Assembly (NCBI GenBank): GCA_011800155.1 | Contig: CM022376.1 | Coordinates: 1,240,001 to 1,304,000, forward strand | Origin: Flammulina velutipes | Taxonomy: Eukaryota > Basidiomycota > Agaricomycetes > Agaricales > Physalacriaceae | DNA: 64,000 nt | Direction of reading: 5' to 3' | Shown here: piece by piece, positions 1 through 10,505 of the stretch | Numbering within the stretch: position 1 is the stretch's first letter | Layout: each line of letters begins with the position of its first letter | Position numbers and translations under genes: made by a program | The notes under the pieces: generated by a model | Told to the model about the DNA's origin: nothing | The model's input: only the letters and a program-made list of their open reading frames with translations | The model's database searches: none

Positions 1-1
1 T

Positions 2-1015
2 GAGGACTACCTCTCCATCTTCCGCAGCCAATATGCAAGTCCCTTCTCTCGACTCATCTTCTCCTCCTTCCTAACCATTCCCCAGGCGGACGTTCGCGAG
101 CTGAACGCAGCCCTCGTTGCTGCTGGTCATCCCCACTTGGATTGCACCGCTCTCGACGTCCTTGCTCAGCGCCAGCTCACCCAAATCGTGAACTTCATGT
201 GGAGCCACCGTATCTTCCTTTTGATCGTAAACAATCCCAGGTGGGATTTGGATGCAGAGGCGCTGTCGCAGCGTGCGCAGGATAGCACGCGTCTCCGCTG
301 TCTCCGTGGATGGGGGTGCATTCCCGACGTGCAGGAACGTCCTCCTTCGCTTAGGAACCGCCCGTTATCCCACCCGGCGTCGGGTACGTCGTCCTTCGAG
401 CCAGTCGCAGCCTTCATGACCTCCGTTGTCCAGAATCGAGCGGTCTCTTCCTCAGCCGTCGACAATTGGCGATCCTCAGTCAGGCCGTCGGTCAGGCCGT
501 CGCATCTTCCATCTCGTCCCCTCCAATCTCCGCCCCCACTCCCCCGCTACAGTCCTACTCCCAGAGTCGCGTTTACCCAGCGCATAACCAGGTCAGGGAG
601 GGTCGAGGACCCCGAGATCCAGTACTTGGGTCGACGGCGCCAGAGCCATGGGGGCGACCAGCGCGCACGTCGGGGGTCCCGGAGAGACCTAGGAGCGCGC
701 CTTCCGGCTCGACACGTCTCGCCTCCAACTACTCTTCCAACCTCCCGGGCAACCGGGGCCAATGCACTTGTGGCGCCTTCGACTACAGGGGGTTCTTCCC
801 GACTCCTGTCCCCACTCGCGTACCATCCTACCAGTCCTCCCCCTTGGAGTCCCGTTCCGGGAGTGGTCGCGGACGACAACGCCATTCCGCCCCTCGTGGA
901 CGTCCAAACTAGCGATTCCACTCGCGAATCCATGAGCGAAAGTGATGACGAGGGGGCGGAATACAGGGACCATGCCGATTATGTCAAAAAGGAGTTTGAC
1001 GTCGACTTAGAGTAG
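2..1015 (+). CDS. 5'-truncated hypothetical ORF antisense to the Gypsy element
   Basis: The frame is open from base 2 to the TAG at 1013-1015, so the true start lies left of the window and no start codon can be chosen. The first ~100 residues look like a folded helical region (leucine- and arginine-rich). The rest is low-complexity Pro/Ser/Arg sequence ending in an acidic tail (SESDDEGAEY region). I do not recognise a domain. It is on the strand opposite the gag-pol genes and is followed by a second spliced plus-strand gene. Together they may be antisense cargo between pol and a 3' LTR that would lie outside the window, or host genes next to the element. A splice acceptor (CCCCAG, 82-87) could begin an exon inside it. 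Confidence 0.5.
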   Translation, partial: EDYLSIFRSQYASPFSRLIFSSFLTIPQADVRELNAALVAAGHPHLDCTALDVLAQRQLTQIVNFMWSHRIFLLIVNNPRWDLDAEALSQRAQDSTRLRCLRGWGCIPDVQERPPSLRNRPLSHPASGTSSFEPVAAFMTSVVQNRAVSSSAVDNWRSSVRPSVRPSHLPSRPLQSPPPLPRYSPTPRVAFTQRITRSGRVEDPEIQYLGRRRQSHGGDQRARRGSRRDLGARLPARHVSPPTTLPTSRATGANALVAPSTTGGSSRLLSPLAYHPTSPPPWSPVPGVVADDNAIPPLVDVQTSDSTRESMSESDDEGAEYRDHADYVKKEFDVDLE

Positions 1016-1569
1016 TGGTTTTCCTGTTTGTTGTCGTGTAGGTTCGCGCCCGTAGTTTGAAAGCGAATGCAGTTGATGTATCCTATTTTTCCGAAGTTTT
1101 TCCAGTGTATGCGCCTCGGCTCCGTTCCCTTCGCGTCCTTCCTCCTCGTGTTCGTGATTATAAGCGTGAGTTGCCGATCCCATCCATCAATCTTGTCCCA
1201 GTTTGGTATAGTTCGCGCGACGACCAATTCCTTTCCCTGGCCGCGCGTCCCAGAAAGGCAAGTGCGTCATCACTACCCTTCATCAGTACAGGCTGTGCAA
1301 CGCAATGATCGTCCCGTGTCCAGAGTACGCGGTGGTATGTTCTTGTCCAGTTTCGGGTACTTGGCTTCCAATGTCGGGAGTTCTCCGTGCTTCGATTCCA
1401 GTAAGCTTTGGTGTCCGATCCTCTTCTTTGGCAGATTTCCCTTGATAGAGTTCGTCGGCATCTTCCGATTCGTTGGACGCGTTTGAAACTCCGCTCCATC
1501 GTTCTACTTAAATCCGCCACGCGCCTTTTTCTTCTTCCTCTTCCCATCCTTCCTTCCACTTCATAGACG

Positions 1570-3282
1570 ATGGAACCCTTGTCTCCTCCAGAATTGCGTC
1601 AAGTTCAGTCCTTTATTTTCCGCTGCCAGGCCCTCGTCCTCGATGGTGCCCCCGCCCTGGCAGCCGCCCTTCCCGGGGTGTATCGCGGTTGGGTGCGTCT
1701 CCTTTTTGTTTTCGGTTTTCTTCTCTTTCCTCGTCGTCGGATCAGGCTGATGCGCTTCCTTCCGTAGGTCGACCTTTTCCATAGTTTGAATCCTGCTCGG
1801 GCTCTTGGTCTTCTCGAGCAGCCGCAGATGTCTCCCGTGCTTGCCGTCCTCCGCCTCGCCCACAACAATTACGATGCTTCGTGGGGCTCGACCTTCGAAG
1901 TCGCGCCTTTCGACAACCTCGACTTATGGGAAGATCCCTCCCCCGAGGCGGAGCAAGGTGACACTGATGAGCTCGCGACCCTCCAGCCTTCTGCTCCCGC
2001 CAGTCCTTCGACGACCGCGCGGTCTCTTCCCGTCCCTGTGGAAGAGATTCCAGTAAGTCGTCGTTCCCCCTCCTTGGACCATGGGGCTCCCGTTCTTCCT
2101 GCCCTTAGCCCCGACCGTGAGTAATTCCCCTTTTTGCCCTTCGCCCTTTGCCTGACCAGCCTCCTTTCCTTCCCAGCAACTGATCCTCCGACCCCTTCGT
2201 TCCGCAACCTGTCCCTCGTGGTCAGCCCCCGTCGTCCTCGCGCGCCCTCGCCCATCCTCGCCATTGCCTCTTCTTCTCCCCCGGCTGCCTCTACGGGCGG
2301 TAGGTTCGAGAGCGAGGAGGTCGACGAGATCGTAAGTGATGGGGTCGTGGCCGCCGACGAGCTCGACGATGGTCCCGCTGCCTCCGCCGATTCCTCCTGG
2401 TCTTCGCTCCCGGTCATCCCGTTCCCTCGCTCGGTTACCGGTGGCTTCCATATTCGCTGGATCCAGCACTACGGGGGCCTTCCCGGGTATTCTGCCAAGA
2501 ACCGTCGGTATGGCGAACGCATCCCCGAAATCCTGGAAAGCCTACGCGAGCACCTGGGAAACGGGACGCTCCAGGTAACCTACCTTCCTACCCCTTTACA
2601 TCCATTTTTCTGAAGGTTTCTTTCAGCTGTACGATCCCCAGTGTTGGCGCTGCAGTCACGGCAAGAATCCCCCTTGGTTGAATGGTCTTTGTATCAGCCG
2701 CGCTGGTCAGCCGACCCGCTGCTTCGGTTGCGCCCTTGCTCGCCATGGAGAGTGTAGCGCCAATAGTCCCGCCGATGTCACCAGCACTTCCACCGTCAAA
2801 CGCAAAATCCTCCCTCTTCCTGCTGGCGCTGGTTCCTCGTCTTCTTCGGCTCCTCGTCCCCGTCCTCGTCCCGCTCGTTCGACCGGCGCCCCGACCGCTG
2901 GTCCTGTGTCCGTTGTCCTTGCGCGTCGCGCTACTGCCTCCCCTGCTGCTACGGCAGGCAAGAAACGTCCCCGCTCCCCGAGTCCTTCTCCCAGTACGTT
3001 CTTCTTCATACCTTGAGTTCCCTTTTTCTAACCTTTTTGAAACCTCCAGCTCCCCCCGTGGGCAACAACACCCTTTCCTCCCTCGACGAGGTAACCCCCG
3101 CCTGGGTCGCCTCGCACGCGGCTGAACTTGCCAGCGCCCTCGCCTCCTTGGACCAAACTTCCAATGTCATTCGTGACAGCCTTGCTCGAGTCCGGGCGCT
3201 GGAAACCTTGTTTCCCAGCGCCCCTCCCGCTTCCTCCGGACCCTCCAAGTGTCGTGTCGTCAAGAAAGCTTCCAAGAAGTGA
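1570..3282 (+). CDS. Hypothetical five-exon protein with a Cys-rich motif, antisense to Gypsy
   Basis: Five exons fit splice consensus and one frame: 1570-1692, 1768-2116, 2177-2574, 2627-2993 and 3050-3282. The ATG at 1570 starts MEPLSPPELRQ and the stop is TGA at 3280-3282. Visible parts are a short N-terminal helical segment, long Ser/Pro-rich linkers, a conserved-looking block ending in HYGGLPGYSAKNRRYGERIP, then a cysteine cluster (CWRC, CIS, CFGC, GEC) that could bind one or two zinc ions, and a basic tail KKASKK. I recognise no named family. Splicing in frame with canonical GTGCGT, GTGAGT, GTAACC and GTACGT donors argues for a real gene. It lies just beyond the 3' end of pol on the opposite strand, so it may belong to the retroelement or to the host. 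Confidence 0.6.
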
Positions 3283-3885
3283 GGTGGCTGGGTGAATTTC
3301 CATAGGGGTCTGGGTCCATATATTTCGTAGTATTTTCCTCCTCGCGTCGCCTGTACTATTTCCCGCATGTTCGTGTTTTGAAAATGTAAATCGTTGCAGT
3401 CCTTGGTAGTTTTCGAACAGTTCCCCTTGTGTTCTTTCCCTTTGTATCAAAGTCCTGAGGCCTCTTTGGCGTCCCGCTGAGTACCCCTTCCACACCGTCC
3501 GGGAGCCACCCGTTCAGTAAGTTGATACCGCGCGACCTTGGTGGCGCACGCGACCTCCATAAGATATCCTGTGTTTTCCGCGTATGGTGATTGGTGTAGG
3601 TCCATGTCGTTCATGGGTGGTTCGATCGATCGCCAGTTGGTGTCTTTCGCAGGTAGGTTGTGTTAGGTAGATTGTTCGGTGGTAGTGGCGCCTGGTCGTA
3701 ATTCGGTCCCGATGTTTAACGAATGACGTGCCACTGTATTGTAGGTACACATGTGGGTTATTATATCGATTCGAGATTCGATAGTCCTTCCCCCAACAAA
3801 AATTTTGTCTTGATCTTGATTTTCCAGATTTCGTATCCGTGCGCCAGAAATGGCGCTCCCCCCAACTTGTTGAAAAACTCCCATT
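3283..3885. other. Gap between antisense gene and pol
   Basis: About 600 bases without a supportable gene. It holds the 3' end regions of two converging transcripts. Pyrimidine runs near 3790 and 3860 (purine runs on the minus strand) could act as a polypurine tract for the retroelement, but no LTR matching the right-hand candidate follows them. Confidence 0.4.
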
Positions 3886-6800
3886 TTACTCCCCTTTCTC
3901 GTCGCTCTCCATTAAGCGCTTCGTCTCCTCATCAGTCAAAGCTCCCGTGTAGTACCAAGGCAATGATATCCGCTCCCGCGCCAGATATTTCATGACACGT
4001 CGCGCCGCTACCGTGTTAGCGAGTCTTGTGCCAGATAGTTCGCAAAGCTGGTAGGCGCCTCCTTTCGTCCTGAATAGTACCACAAGGGGTCCAAAGTAGC
4101 GGGCTTGCATCTTGTCTTGAAGTCCCTTTCGTCCTTTAGAATTTTCCAGTAGTACGAGATCGCCACGTTTGAAATCGAAATCCACAACTCGGTTTTGGTG
4201 CTCCTTCTCCCAACGCTTTGCGGCGTCCACTCTAGACTTCCAAACGTCTTCTTTCAGCTTCTCCATCTCCTTCTCCCTGTTCCATAAATCCATGGCTCTT
4301 TGCACGATGACATCACCGTGGGAAACTATACCACTGAACGGCGTAGTTAACCAGGTTGCTTGCACAAAGTCCAGAGGTAGCAGAGGTTCCGCTCCTGTCG
4401 CAGCTCGGTAGGGGCTCATGTGCATAACACGGGAGATAGTAACTCTCTCTGCCCACATCATGGCGAATGTCCCTTCCGACCACTTGGATTCGTTTCCTTT
4501 GGCTAATTTGAATAGACCCTCTCGAACATCGTAATGCCTGTTTTCGATGATACCGTTTGCCTGAGAGTTGTAGCCAGAAATCCTGATGTGTTTCACTCCG
4601 TATTGTCGAGATAGTCGGTCCATTGCAGCAATAAACGCTTGTCCATTATCCGTCACGATTTCCCTAAGCGATCCCCATCGACATATGAGCTCCTCGAATA
4701 TGAAAGCTGCTAGAGTGTTTTCGTTCTCCTTCCTGAGCATCCGGAATTCGGGGTACGCCGTTAGAGAACACCTCGCGTGTACGAAGTATTTGAAACTGTT
4801 TGAAGGTGGCATGAAAAAGGTGTCGATATATGCTTTCGCAAACAAAGGTGCTGGTTCCGCTACGACCGGTGGAATATGCCAGTGCTGCGTGCGTCGCAGC
4901 TGACACTCGTGACATGTCGATAGATACCACTTGATGTCGTTTAACAGTCCCGGCCACCAGAATCGAATCTGTACGGTATGGCGGACTGAGAACGTTCCTT
5001 TGTGTCCCAATCTGTCATGCGCCGATCGTAAAATCCCCAGTCGAGCTGGTGGCTTGACCACTAGTTGATGCTTCCCGTTTTCCATCCTGCGCCACAGGTC
5101 ACTTTCCCTTCGAAAGAAACCCGTTGCGTATTTGATGAACCTCTTCCTCTCCTTCTCTCCCATCCTCTCCGGTATTTCCAATTTATCCAAGAAACACAGG
5201 ATTTGCACAAGGCGCTCATCCTGCGCCATATGTTTCTTCGACCTGGGAATCTCCGGTGTGGCGTCTGGCTGGATGTTCGGATTTAACTCGTCGTACGAGT
5301 AGTCCGGGACTTCCACCAGCTCCCTCAACAGTACCTCACAAACGGTTGCTTCAGGTTCCACGTGCGCCGACGCTATTACCTGAAGGAAACCGTAATGCCT
5401 ATCCACCCAATCTTCGTCGTCCTCCTCCAACTCCTCTCCAGGAAACGGTCGCCGACGAGATAGACCATCTACCCCGTGACGAATCCCCGGAACGTGTACC
5501 AGCTTGAAGGTAAATAGCAGGACACCTGCGACCCATCGGTTTATTGTGGCGTTCGGGTTCAGATCAGGATTGTTGATCATTCCCTTAATAGCTGTGGCGT
5601 CCACTTCTACGATCAGATTCCTAGCTCCGATGATGTACATGGATACCGCTTTCAGAGCCCTGTAGAGTCCGTATAACTCCAGTTTTGGCTGACTGTAGTT
5701 GGTTTCCCTGGGCTTCAATGCCATAGATCCAAAACGGTTTGGGTACCGCAAGCGTGCGTCCTCTTCGTCTTCCTGGAAGAGAGCGTAGCCAATCGCGATA
5801 ACGCTTGAATCTACGCATAGAATTATAGGTGCGCCCGAGTGGTAGTCCAAAGGGCGCAATGCAGGTGAATTTAGCATCGCGGCTTTCAGCTCGTCCTGCG
5901 CCTCCTGTTGTTCTGGTCCCCAATAGAATTCGGCATCCTTCTTCGTCAAGTCCACTAGAGGCCTAGATAAACCCGCGAAGTTCCATATAAACACCCTCAT
6001 GAGGCCCACGGTCCCCATGAATGCTCGTACATCCGTGAGGTCCCTGCATGGTCCCCAGTTCCTCACCTTCTCCATCTTCGTTTCATCGGGTTCCCTCCCT
6101 GCGTAGGTACACTTGTGTCCAACAAGCATGGCTTCTGGAACGCAAAGGAAAGCCTTTTTCCCGCTCCAAGTACATCCAATGTACCAAATCCTCTGGACGA
6201 TCCGTCCGAGCGCCTGAAAATGCTCCCAAACGAATCTCCGTATCCCCTCGTTTCCTTCAATCGTCTCGTACCCTCCGTCCTTGGTCTCGTATCTTGTAGG
6301 TGGTCCTCGAATACCTGCGTCATCCATAAAAGGTATTGTGAATTCCGGTATTTCGTCCTGCAATGCGTAGGTGACGTCCCCATGTAAAATGGGTACACTA
6401 TTCGTCCATCCCATTGGTAGCTTCGTGAGTCGAAAGGTGCCTAACGGTGTCTGGAAAGTCGTATAATCCCTAGACGGCTGCGCAAGTCCTCTTTGATCGA
6501 ACGCCACAAAGAGATCCAGAACTCCATAACATGCGCGCCCAGCAAATGACTCCGCCAGCGTTTCGACGAACGGTAACATCCCACTATCGCGTATAGTGAC
6601 CGCGTTCAGAGGCTGTAGGTCGTGTACAATCCGCAAGGATTTCCCGTCCTTCTTGAGTACCGTGAACCAGCGCGATCGGTAGGAAGAGCTTGATGGCTCG
6701 TACGCTCCGGACGCGACCTTCTCCCTAACGATGCGAATGACTTCGTCGTATATCCCAGGTGGTATCGGCATGTTCCTATTGACCCAAGGAATATGTTCTG

Positions 6801-7509
6801 TTATTCCCATGTTTACCGGCGGGAAGAAGTCTTCCCGAAAGTGTCCCTTTTCCGTTTCGTCCCAAGCGAATCCTTTTTCGTGTAGCGCCATAAAGTGATG
6901 CATCAACTTCCTCTCTTCTGGCCAGAGAAATCCCTCGGGATGCAAGTCGTCGATGATCTTTTTCCTTTCCAGAGTGTATCGTCCCCGTGGCTCGAAGTGT
7001 GGCGGGCGCACGGGTAGTACGGGTAAGGTTTCCAGAGGGTTCCCCACGATGTTCCTGACTATCCTGAAGTCCTCTGGTAGAGTGGTGGCGACTGGTTTGA
7101 TCCTGTTCGCGACCTTTTTGTATTTCTTTCCTGCAAACACAGCGACCGGCGCTTTCGTATCCAATATCACAGCCATTCCACCCCTTCCATGACTTCGCGC
7201 CTTTGGAACTCCCAATGGACGCGATGAGTCGCTTTTGGTCGGGGTACAAGTGTCCGCGTAGAGCGCCGCAGCCAGAACGAATGCCTTCTGCGCCAATGTT
7301 GCTGCGCCATCCGTCTGTACGGCCTCTTCCAATACTTCCCCTGTAAATCCTGAAATAGATATTCCGTATCCTGGTATACTTTCCCAATCTTCGAAGGTTT
7401 GTGGTCCTTCCAGAAGCTTTCCGATGTGAGGTGTCCTAGATCCAATGCCGTTCCTGTGTGTAACCGTTATAACAAGCCCTGTTTGTTCGTCTTCTTGCAT
7501 AATCATCAT
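3886..7509 (-). CDS. pol: Gypsy Pol: reverse transcriptase, RNase H, integrase
   Basis: This is a 1207-residue open frame that copies element RNA into DNA and integrates it. In order I see an N-terminal linker of ~180 residues, a reverse transcriptase core (VLKKDGKSLRIVHDLQPLNA, then YGVLDLFVAFDQ with a catalytic Asp, and FMDD as the YxDD box), an RNase H domain (ILCVDSSVIAIGYAL), the integrase HHCC zinc finger (H...H, CHEC) and the DDE core (AYIDTFF, TDNGQAF, NGIIENRH). The C-terminal part after the DDE core is a short barrel-like segment (GDLVLLENSKG); I see no clear chromodomain. It starts ATGATG at 7509, and the upstream gag stop TGA (7508-7506) overlaps this start in the -1 register. No internal stop is present, so pol itself looks intact. 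Confidence 0.92.
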   Translation of the reverse strand: MMIMQEDEQTGLVITVTHRNGIGSRTPHIGKLLEGPQTFEDWESIPGYGISISGFTGEVLEEAVQTDGAATLAQKAFVLAAALYADTCTPTKSDSSRPLGVPKARSHGRGGMAVILDTKAPVAVFAGKKYKKVANRIKPVATTLPEDFRIVRNIVGNPLETLPVLPVRPPHFEPRGRYTLERKKIIDDLHPEGFLWPEERKLMHHFMALHEKGFAWDETEKGHFREDFFPPVNMGITEHIPWVNRNMPIPPGIYDEVIRIVREKVASGAYEPSSSSYRSRWFTVLKKDGKSLRIVHDLQPLNAVTIRDSGMLPFVETLAESFAGRACYGVLDLFVAFDQRGLAQPSRDYTTFQTPLGTFRLTKLPMGWTNSVPILHGDVTYALQDEIPEFTIPFMDDAGIRGPPTRYETKDGGYETIEGNEGIRRFVWEHFQALGRIVQRIWYIGCTWSGKKAFLCVPEAMLVGHKCTYAGREPDETKMEKVRNWGPCRDLTDVRAFMGTVGLMRVFIWNFAGLSRPLVDLTKKDAEFYWGPEQQEAQDELKAAMLNSPALRPLDYHSGAPIILCVDSSVIAIGYALFQEDEEDARLRYPNRFGSMALKPRETNYSQPKLELYGLYRALKAVSMYIIGARNLIVEVDATAIKGMINNPDLNPNATINRWVAGVLLFTFKLVHVPGIRHGVDGLSRRRPFPGEELEEDDEDWVDRHYGFLQVIASAHVEPEATVCEVLLRELVEVPDYSYDELNPNIQPDATPEIPRSKKHMAQDERLVQILCFLDKLEIPERMGEKERKRFIKYATGFFRRESDLWRRMENGKHQLVVKPPARLGILRSAHDRLGHKGTFSVRHTVQIRFWWPGLLNDIKWYLSTCHECQLRRTQHWHIPPVVAEPAPLFAKAYIDTFFMPPSNSFKYFVHARCSLTAYPEFRMLRKENENTLAAFIFEELICRWGSLREIVTDNGQAFIAAMDRLSRQYGVKHIRISGYNSQANGIIENRHYDVREGLFKLAKGNESKWSEGTFAMMWAERVTISRVMHMSPYRAATGAEPLLPLDFVQATWLTTPFSGIVSHGDVIVQRAMDLWNREKEMEKLKEDVWKSRVDAAKRWEKEHQNRVVDFDFKRGDLVLLENSKGRKGLQDKMQARYFGPLVVLFRTKGGAYQLCELSGTRLANTVAARRVMKYLARERISLPWYYTGALTDEETKRLMESDEKGE

Positions 7510-7704
7510 TGGTCGTGTGTGTTGGCGCGAGCCGTATGAATATGTGGTGAGTCCAATTCGTGTTCCCGTGGTGCAGAGAATCTCGGTACGCCTTTCTTAT
7601 GCGTCGGAATCGCTATTGTCCGTTCCGAGTTAGGGTCCCTGAGAGTAATGGTTTGTTTTCCGTCGATGTAGTTCCTTGTAACACTTTCGGTAAGTACGCC
7701 GAAA

Positions 7705-8922
7705 CACCCTATGACCTACCCATAACTAGTTAAACCCCTATAGTGACGGGGCCAAACAACTAGTTGCTGACTGTCACTACGGGTTAATAGGCTGGCTGGT
7801 AGAAATGGCTGGTCGTCGGGCTGGGGCGGGCTGGCATGGGGCGGGATGGGTACCATATATGGATAGGAATTGATGGGAGCATATAGGGATTGATGGGGAG
7901 GGGGAGGAGGAGCAGGGGATGGGGAAATGTGGCCACACATAAATCCGGACCTAGGAATTGATGGGTACTGATGTCATTGATTGACCAGGGGATGGGGGAT
8001 GGGGATAGGAATTGTGGCACCAGGAAAATCCGGACCTAGGGTTTGATGGGGGCAGGGGATGGGGGATGGGGACAGGGGAAATGTGGCCACAGGAAAATCC
8101 GGACCTAGGGATTGATGGGAACTGATGGGATTGATGGGGGAGGGGATGGGGATGGGGGCAGGGGGATTGGGGGCAGGGGACAATTGTGGCACCAGGATAA
8201 ATACTGGGCTATTGCCAGGGTATGAGGAGGGTATGAGAGGGATGATTGTAGGTTGAAAAATAAAATTCTTTCTAACTATCAGAAACATGAATGGGGGTGT
8301 GGCAGCTACTGAAACCAATAATAAAACGATGTGTGGCGCATTTTTAATCGAGGAGCACATACCTCGGATCGACCTGGGGTTGTTTTAGATGTCTTCCTAT
8401 TGAAAAATGGATGTGTGCAGCACAAAGAACCATGTAAAAACACGAAGATTTGGGTGAGAAACAAGCAGAACATTATTGAAAATCCATCAAAAAGCACCAA
8501 AAAGGGAGCAGCACTTTGCCCTCGTTTGGGGGTGACCTGGAACCACTTGTAGGTCGTCCAGATACCTTTGGGGCATTGTATATGTCACTCAGTTAGGTCC
8601 CCAGGTCAATAGAACCCTTGGATATGATCAAAATGTCAAAAACCCGGACCACCTACCTTTGGGCCACACTATCAACTTGCCCTGACCTGGGGACACCTTA
8701 TATTCGAAGATATATGTATATAATACTCTAATCATGAGTTAGATGAGGTCTGGAGTGTGAAAAATGCGGTCAAAACATTGGATATACCCCAAATAATGTT
8801 CCCCAAGAAAGCACACATACCATCAACTTCCCCTGACCTCTGGGTCGTCCCAATGTGTTCTATTATCATTATAGATGATGTATTAACACCCCAGAGGTTC
8901 CCCCAGTGTGTTAAAATGCGAA
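7705..8922 (+). repeat. Left arm of fold-back element
   Basis: This is the reverse complement of 9287-10505. Identity is near-perfect at the tips and for most of the arm, and falls in the last ~50 bp toward the spacer. Apparent frames of 60-80 codons occur as mirror pairs in both arms and are not genes. Confidence 0.9.
7944..8109 (+). repeat. Three spaced copies of TCCGGACCTAGG in the left arm
   Basis: The 12-mer TCCGGACCTAGG occurs at 7944-7955, 8029-8040 and 8098-8109, each followed by a GATGGG-rich stretch. The same three copies appear in reverse in the right arm (about 10101-10266). It combines the palindromes TCCGGA and CCTAGG. Subterminal repeats of this kind are common transposase-binding sites, which is an inference here. 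Confidence 0.75.
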
Positions 8923-9286
8923 CATTCATGATACTAGGTGAACCCTTATTCACCCTTCCTGCTCAAGTACACCCACTGGTTCGCATATCTACATCTTTAG
9001 GACTGTTCTAATAGTCATTTGACATCATATAGATGATATCTTGGGGCCCAGGTCACAGGTAGACCTCGAAGATACACCTCTTTGGTACATGGTGAGGATA
9101 TGATCTTTGTACTAATTCTCAAATGTCCATGCTCTATATTCAAGGGTGTTCAACCTGGGACATCTTCTGGGAAGCTAAAAACACATTGTATGATGTTAAA
9201 ATCAATATTCCACCACTCAGATGTGTGATAGTTGGGGTGGTTCTTGCTGTAGAAGGTGAGGATATAAATTATTGTACCATTTATAT

Positions 9287-10505
9287 TCGCATTTTGTCAC
9301 ATTGGGGGAACCCCTGGGGTGTTAATACATCATCCATAATGATAATAGAACACATTGGGACGACCCAGAGGTCAGAGGAAGTTGATGGTATGTGTGCTTT
9401 CTTGGGGAACATTATTTGGGGTATATCCAAGGTTTTGACCGCATTTTTCACACTCCAGACCTCATCTAACTCATGATTAGAGTATTATATACATATATCT
9501 TCGAATATAAGGTGTCCCCAGGTCAGGGCAAGTTGATAGTGTGGCCCAAAGGTAGGTGGTCCGGGTTTTTGACATTTTGATCATATCCAAGGGTTCTATT
9601 GACCTGGGGACCTAACTGAGTGACATATACAATGCCCCAAAGGTATCTGGACGACCTACAAGTGGTTCCAGGTCACCCCCAAACGAGGGCAAAGTGCTGC
9701 TCCCTTTTTGGTGCTTTTTGATGGATTTTCAATAATGTTCTGCTTGTTTCTCACCCAAATCTTCGTGTTTTTACATGGTTCTTTGTGCTGCACACATCCA
9801 TTTTTCAATAGGAAGACATCTAAAACAACCCCAGGTCGATCCGAGGTATGTGCTCCTCGATTAAAAATGCGCCACACATCGTTTTATTATTGGTTTCAGT
9901 AGCTGCCACACCCCCATTCATGTTTCTGATAGTTAGAAAGAATTTTATTTTTCAACCTACAATCATCCCTCCCATACCCTCCTCATACCCTGGCAATAGC
10001 CCAGTATTTATCCTGGTGCCACAATTGTCCCCTGCCCCCAATCCCCCTGCCCCCATCCCCCATCCCCTCCCCCATCAATCCCATCAGTTCCCATCAATCC
10101 CTAGGTCCGGATTTTCCTGTGGCCACAATTCCCCTGTCCCCATCCCCCATCCCCTGCCCCCATCAAACCCTAGGTCCGGATTTTCCTGGTGCCACAATTC
10201 CTATCCCCATCCCCCATCCCCCTGGTCAATCAATGACATCAGTACCCATCAATTCCTAGGTCCGGATTTATGTGTGGCCACATTTCCCCATCCCCTGCTC
10301 CTCCTCCCCCTCCCCATCAATCCCTATATGCTCCCATCAATTCCTATCCATATATGGTACCCATCCCGCCCCATGCCAGCCCGCCCCAGCCCGACGACCA
10401 GCCATTTCTACCAGCCAGCCTATTAGCCCGTAGTGACAGTCAGCAACTAGTTGTTTGGCCCCGTCACTATAGGGGTTTAACTAGTTATGGGTAGGTCATA
10501 GGGTG
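9287..10505 (-). repeat. Right arm of fold-back element
   Basis: Mirror copy of 7705-8922. It ends GGTCATAGGGTG at 10505 and is followed at once by the second GCCGAAA duplication copy. Confidence 0.9.

Larger units (their letters stand above)
7705..10505. mobile_element. 2.8-kb fold-back (KDZ-family, non-autonomous) transposon
   Basis: Two arms of ~1.22 kb (7705-8922 and 9287-10505) are almost perfect reverse complements around a ~365-bp spacer. The tips read CACCCTATGACCTACC and the mirror. They are flanked by the 7-bp duplication GCCGAAA (7698-7704 and 10506-10512). The first ~90 bp match the tips of the KDZ transposon at 18475-28506 at roughly 85 percent, including AACTAGTT palindromes and CCCCTATAGTGACGGGG. 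No transposase-like frame exists inside, so it must be mobilised in trans, most simply by the KDZ transposase. Confidence 0.9.

Noticed and set aside
7944..8109. CRISPR-like spaced repeats
   Set aside because: Eukaryotic context, only three 12-bp copies, irregular G-rich spacers, and perfect mirroring in the other arm.
8330..8552. Use of an 8-bp target duplication for the KDZ family
   Set aside because: At 18468-18475/28507-28514 eight bases match (GTTTATAC), but at the fold-back element the eighth base differs (GCCGAAAC versus GCCGAAAG). Restoring the helicase frame also needs seven, so the eighth match is chance.
8331..9877. Mirror-image open frames of 60-80 codons in the fold-back arms
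   Set aside because: Each occurs twice because the arms are inverted copies. They have no domain, poor composition and no start context, so they are by-products of the repeat.
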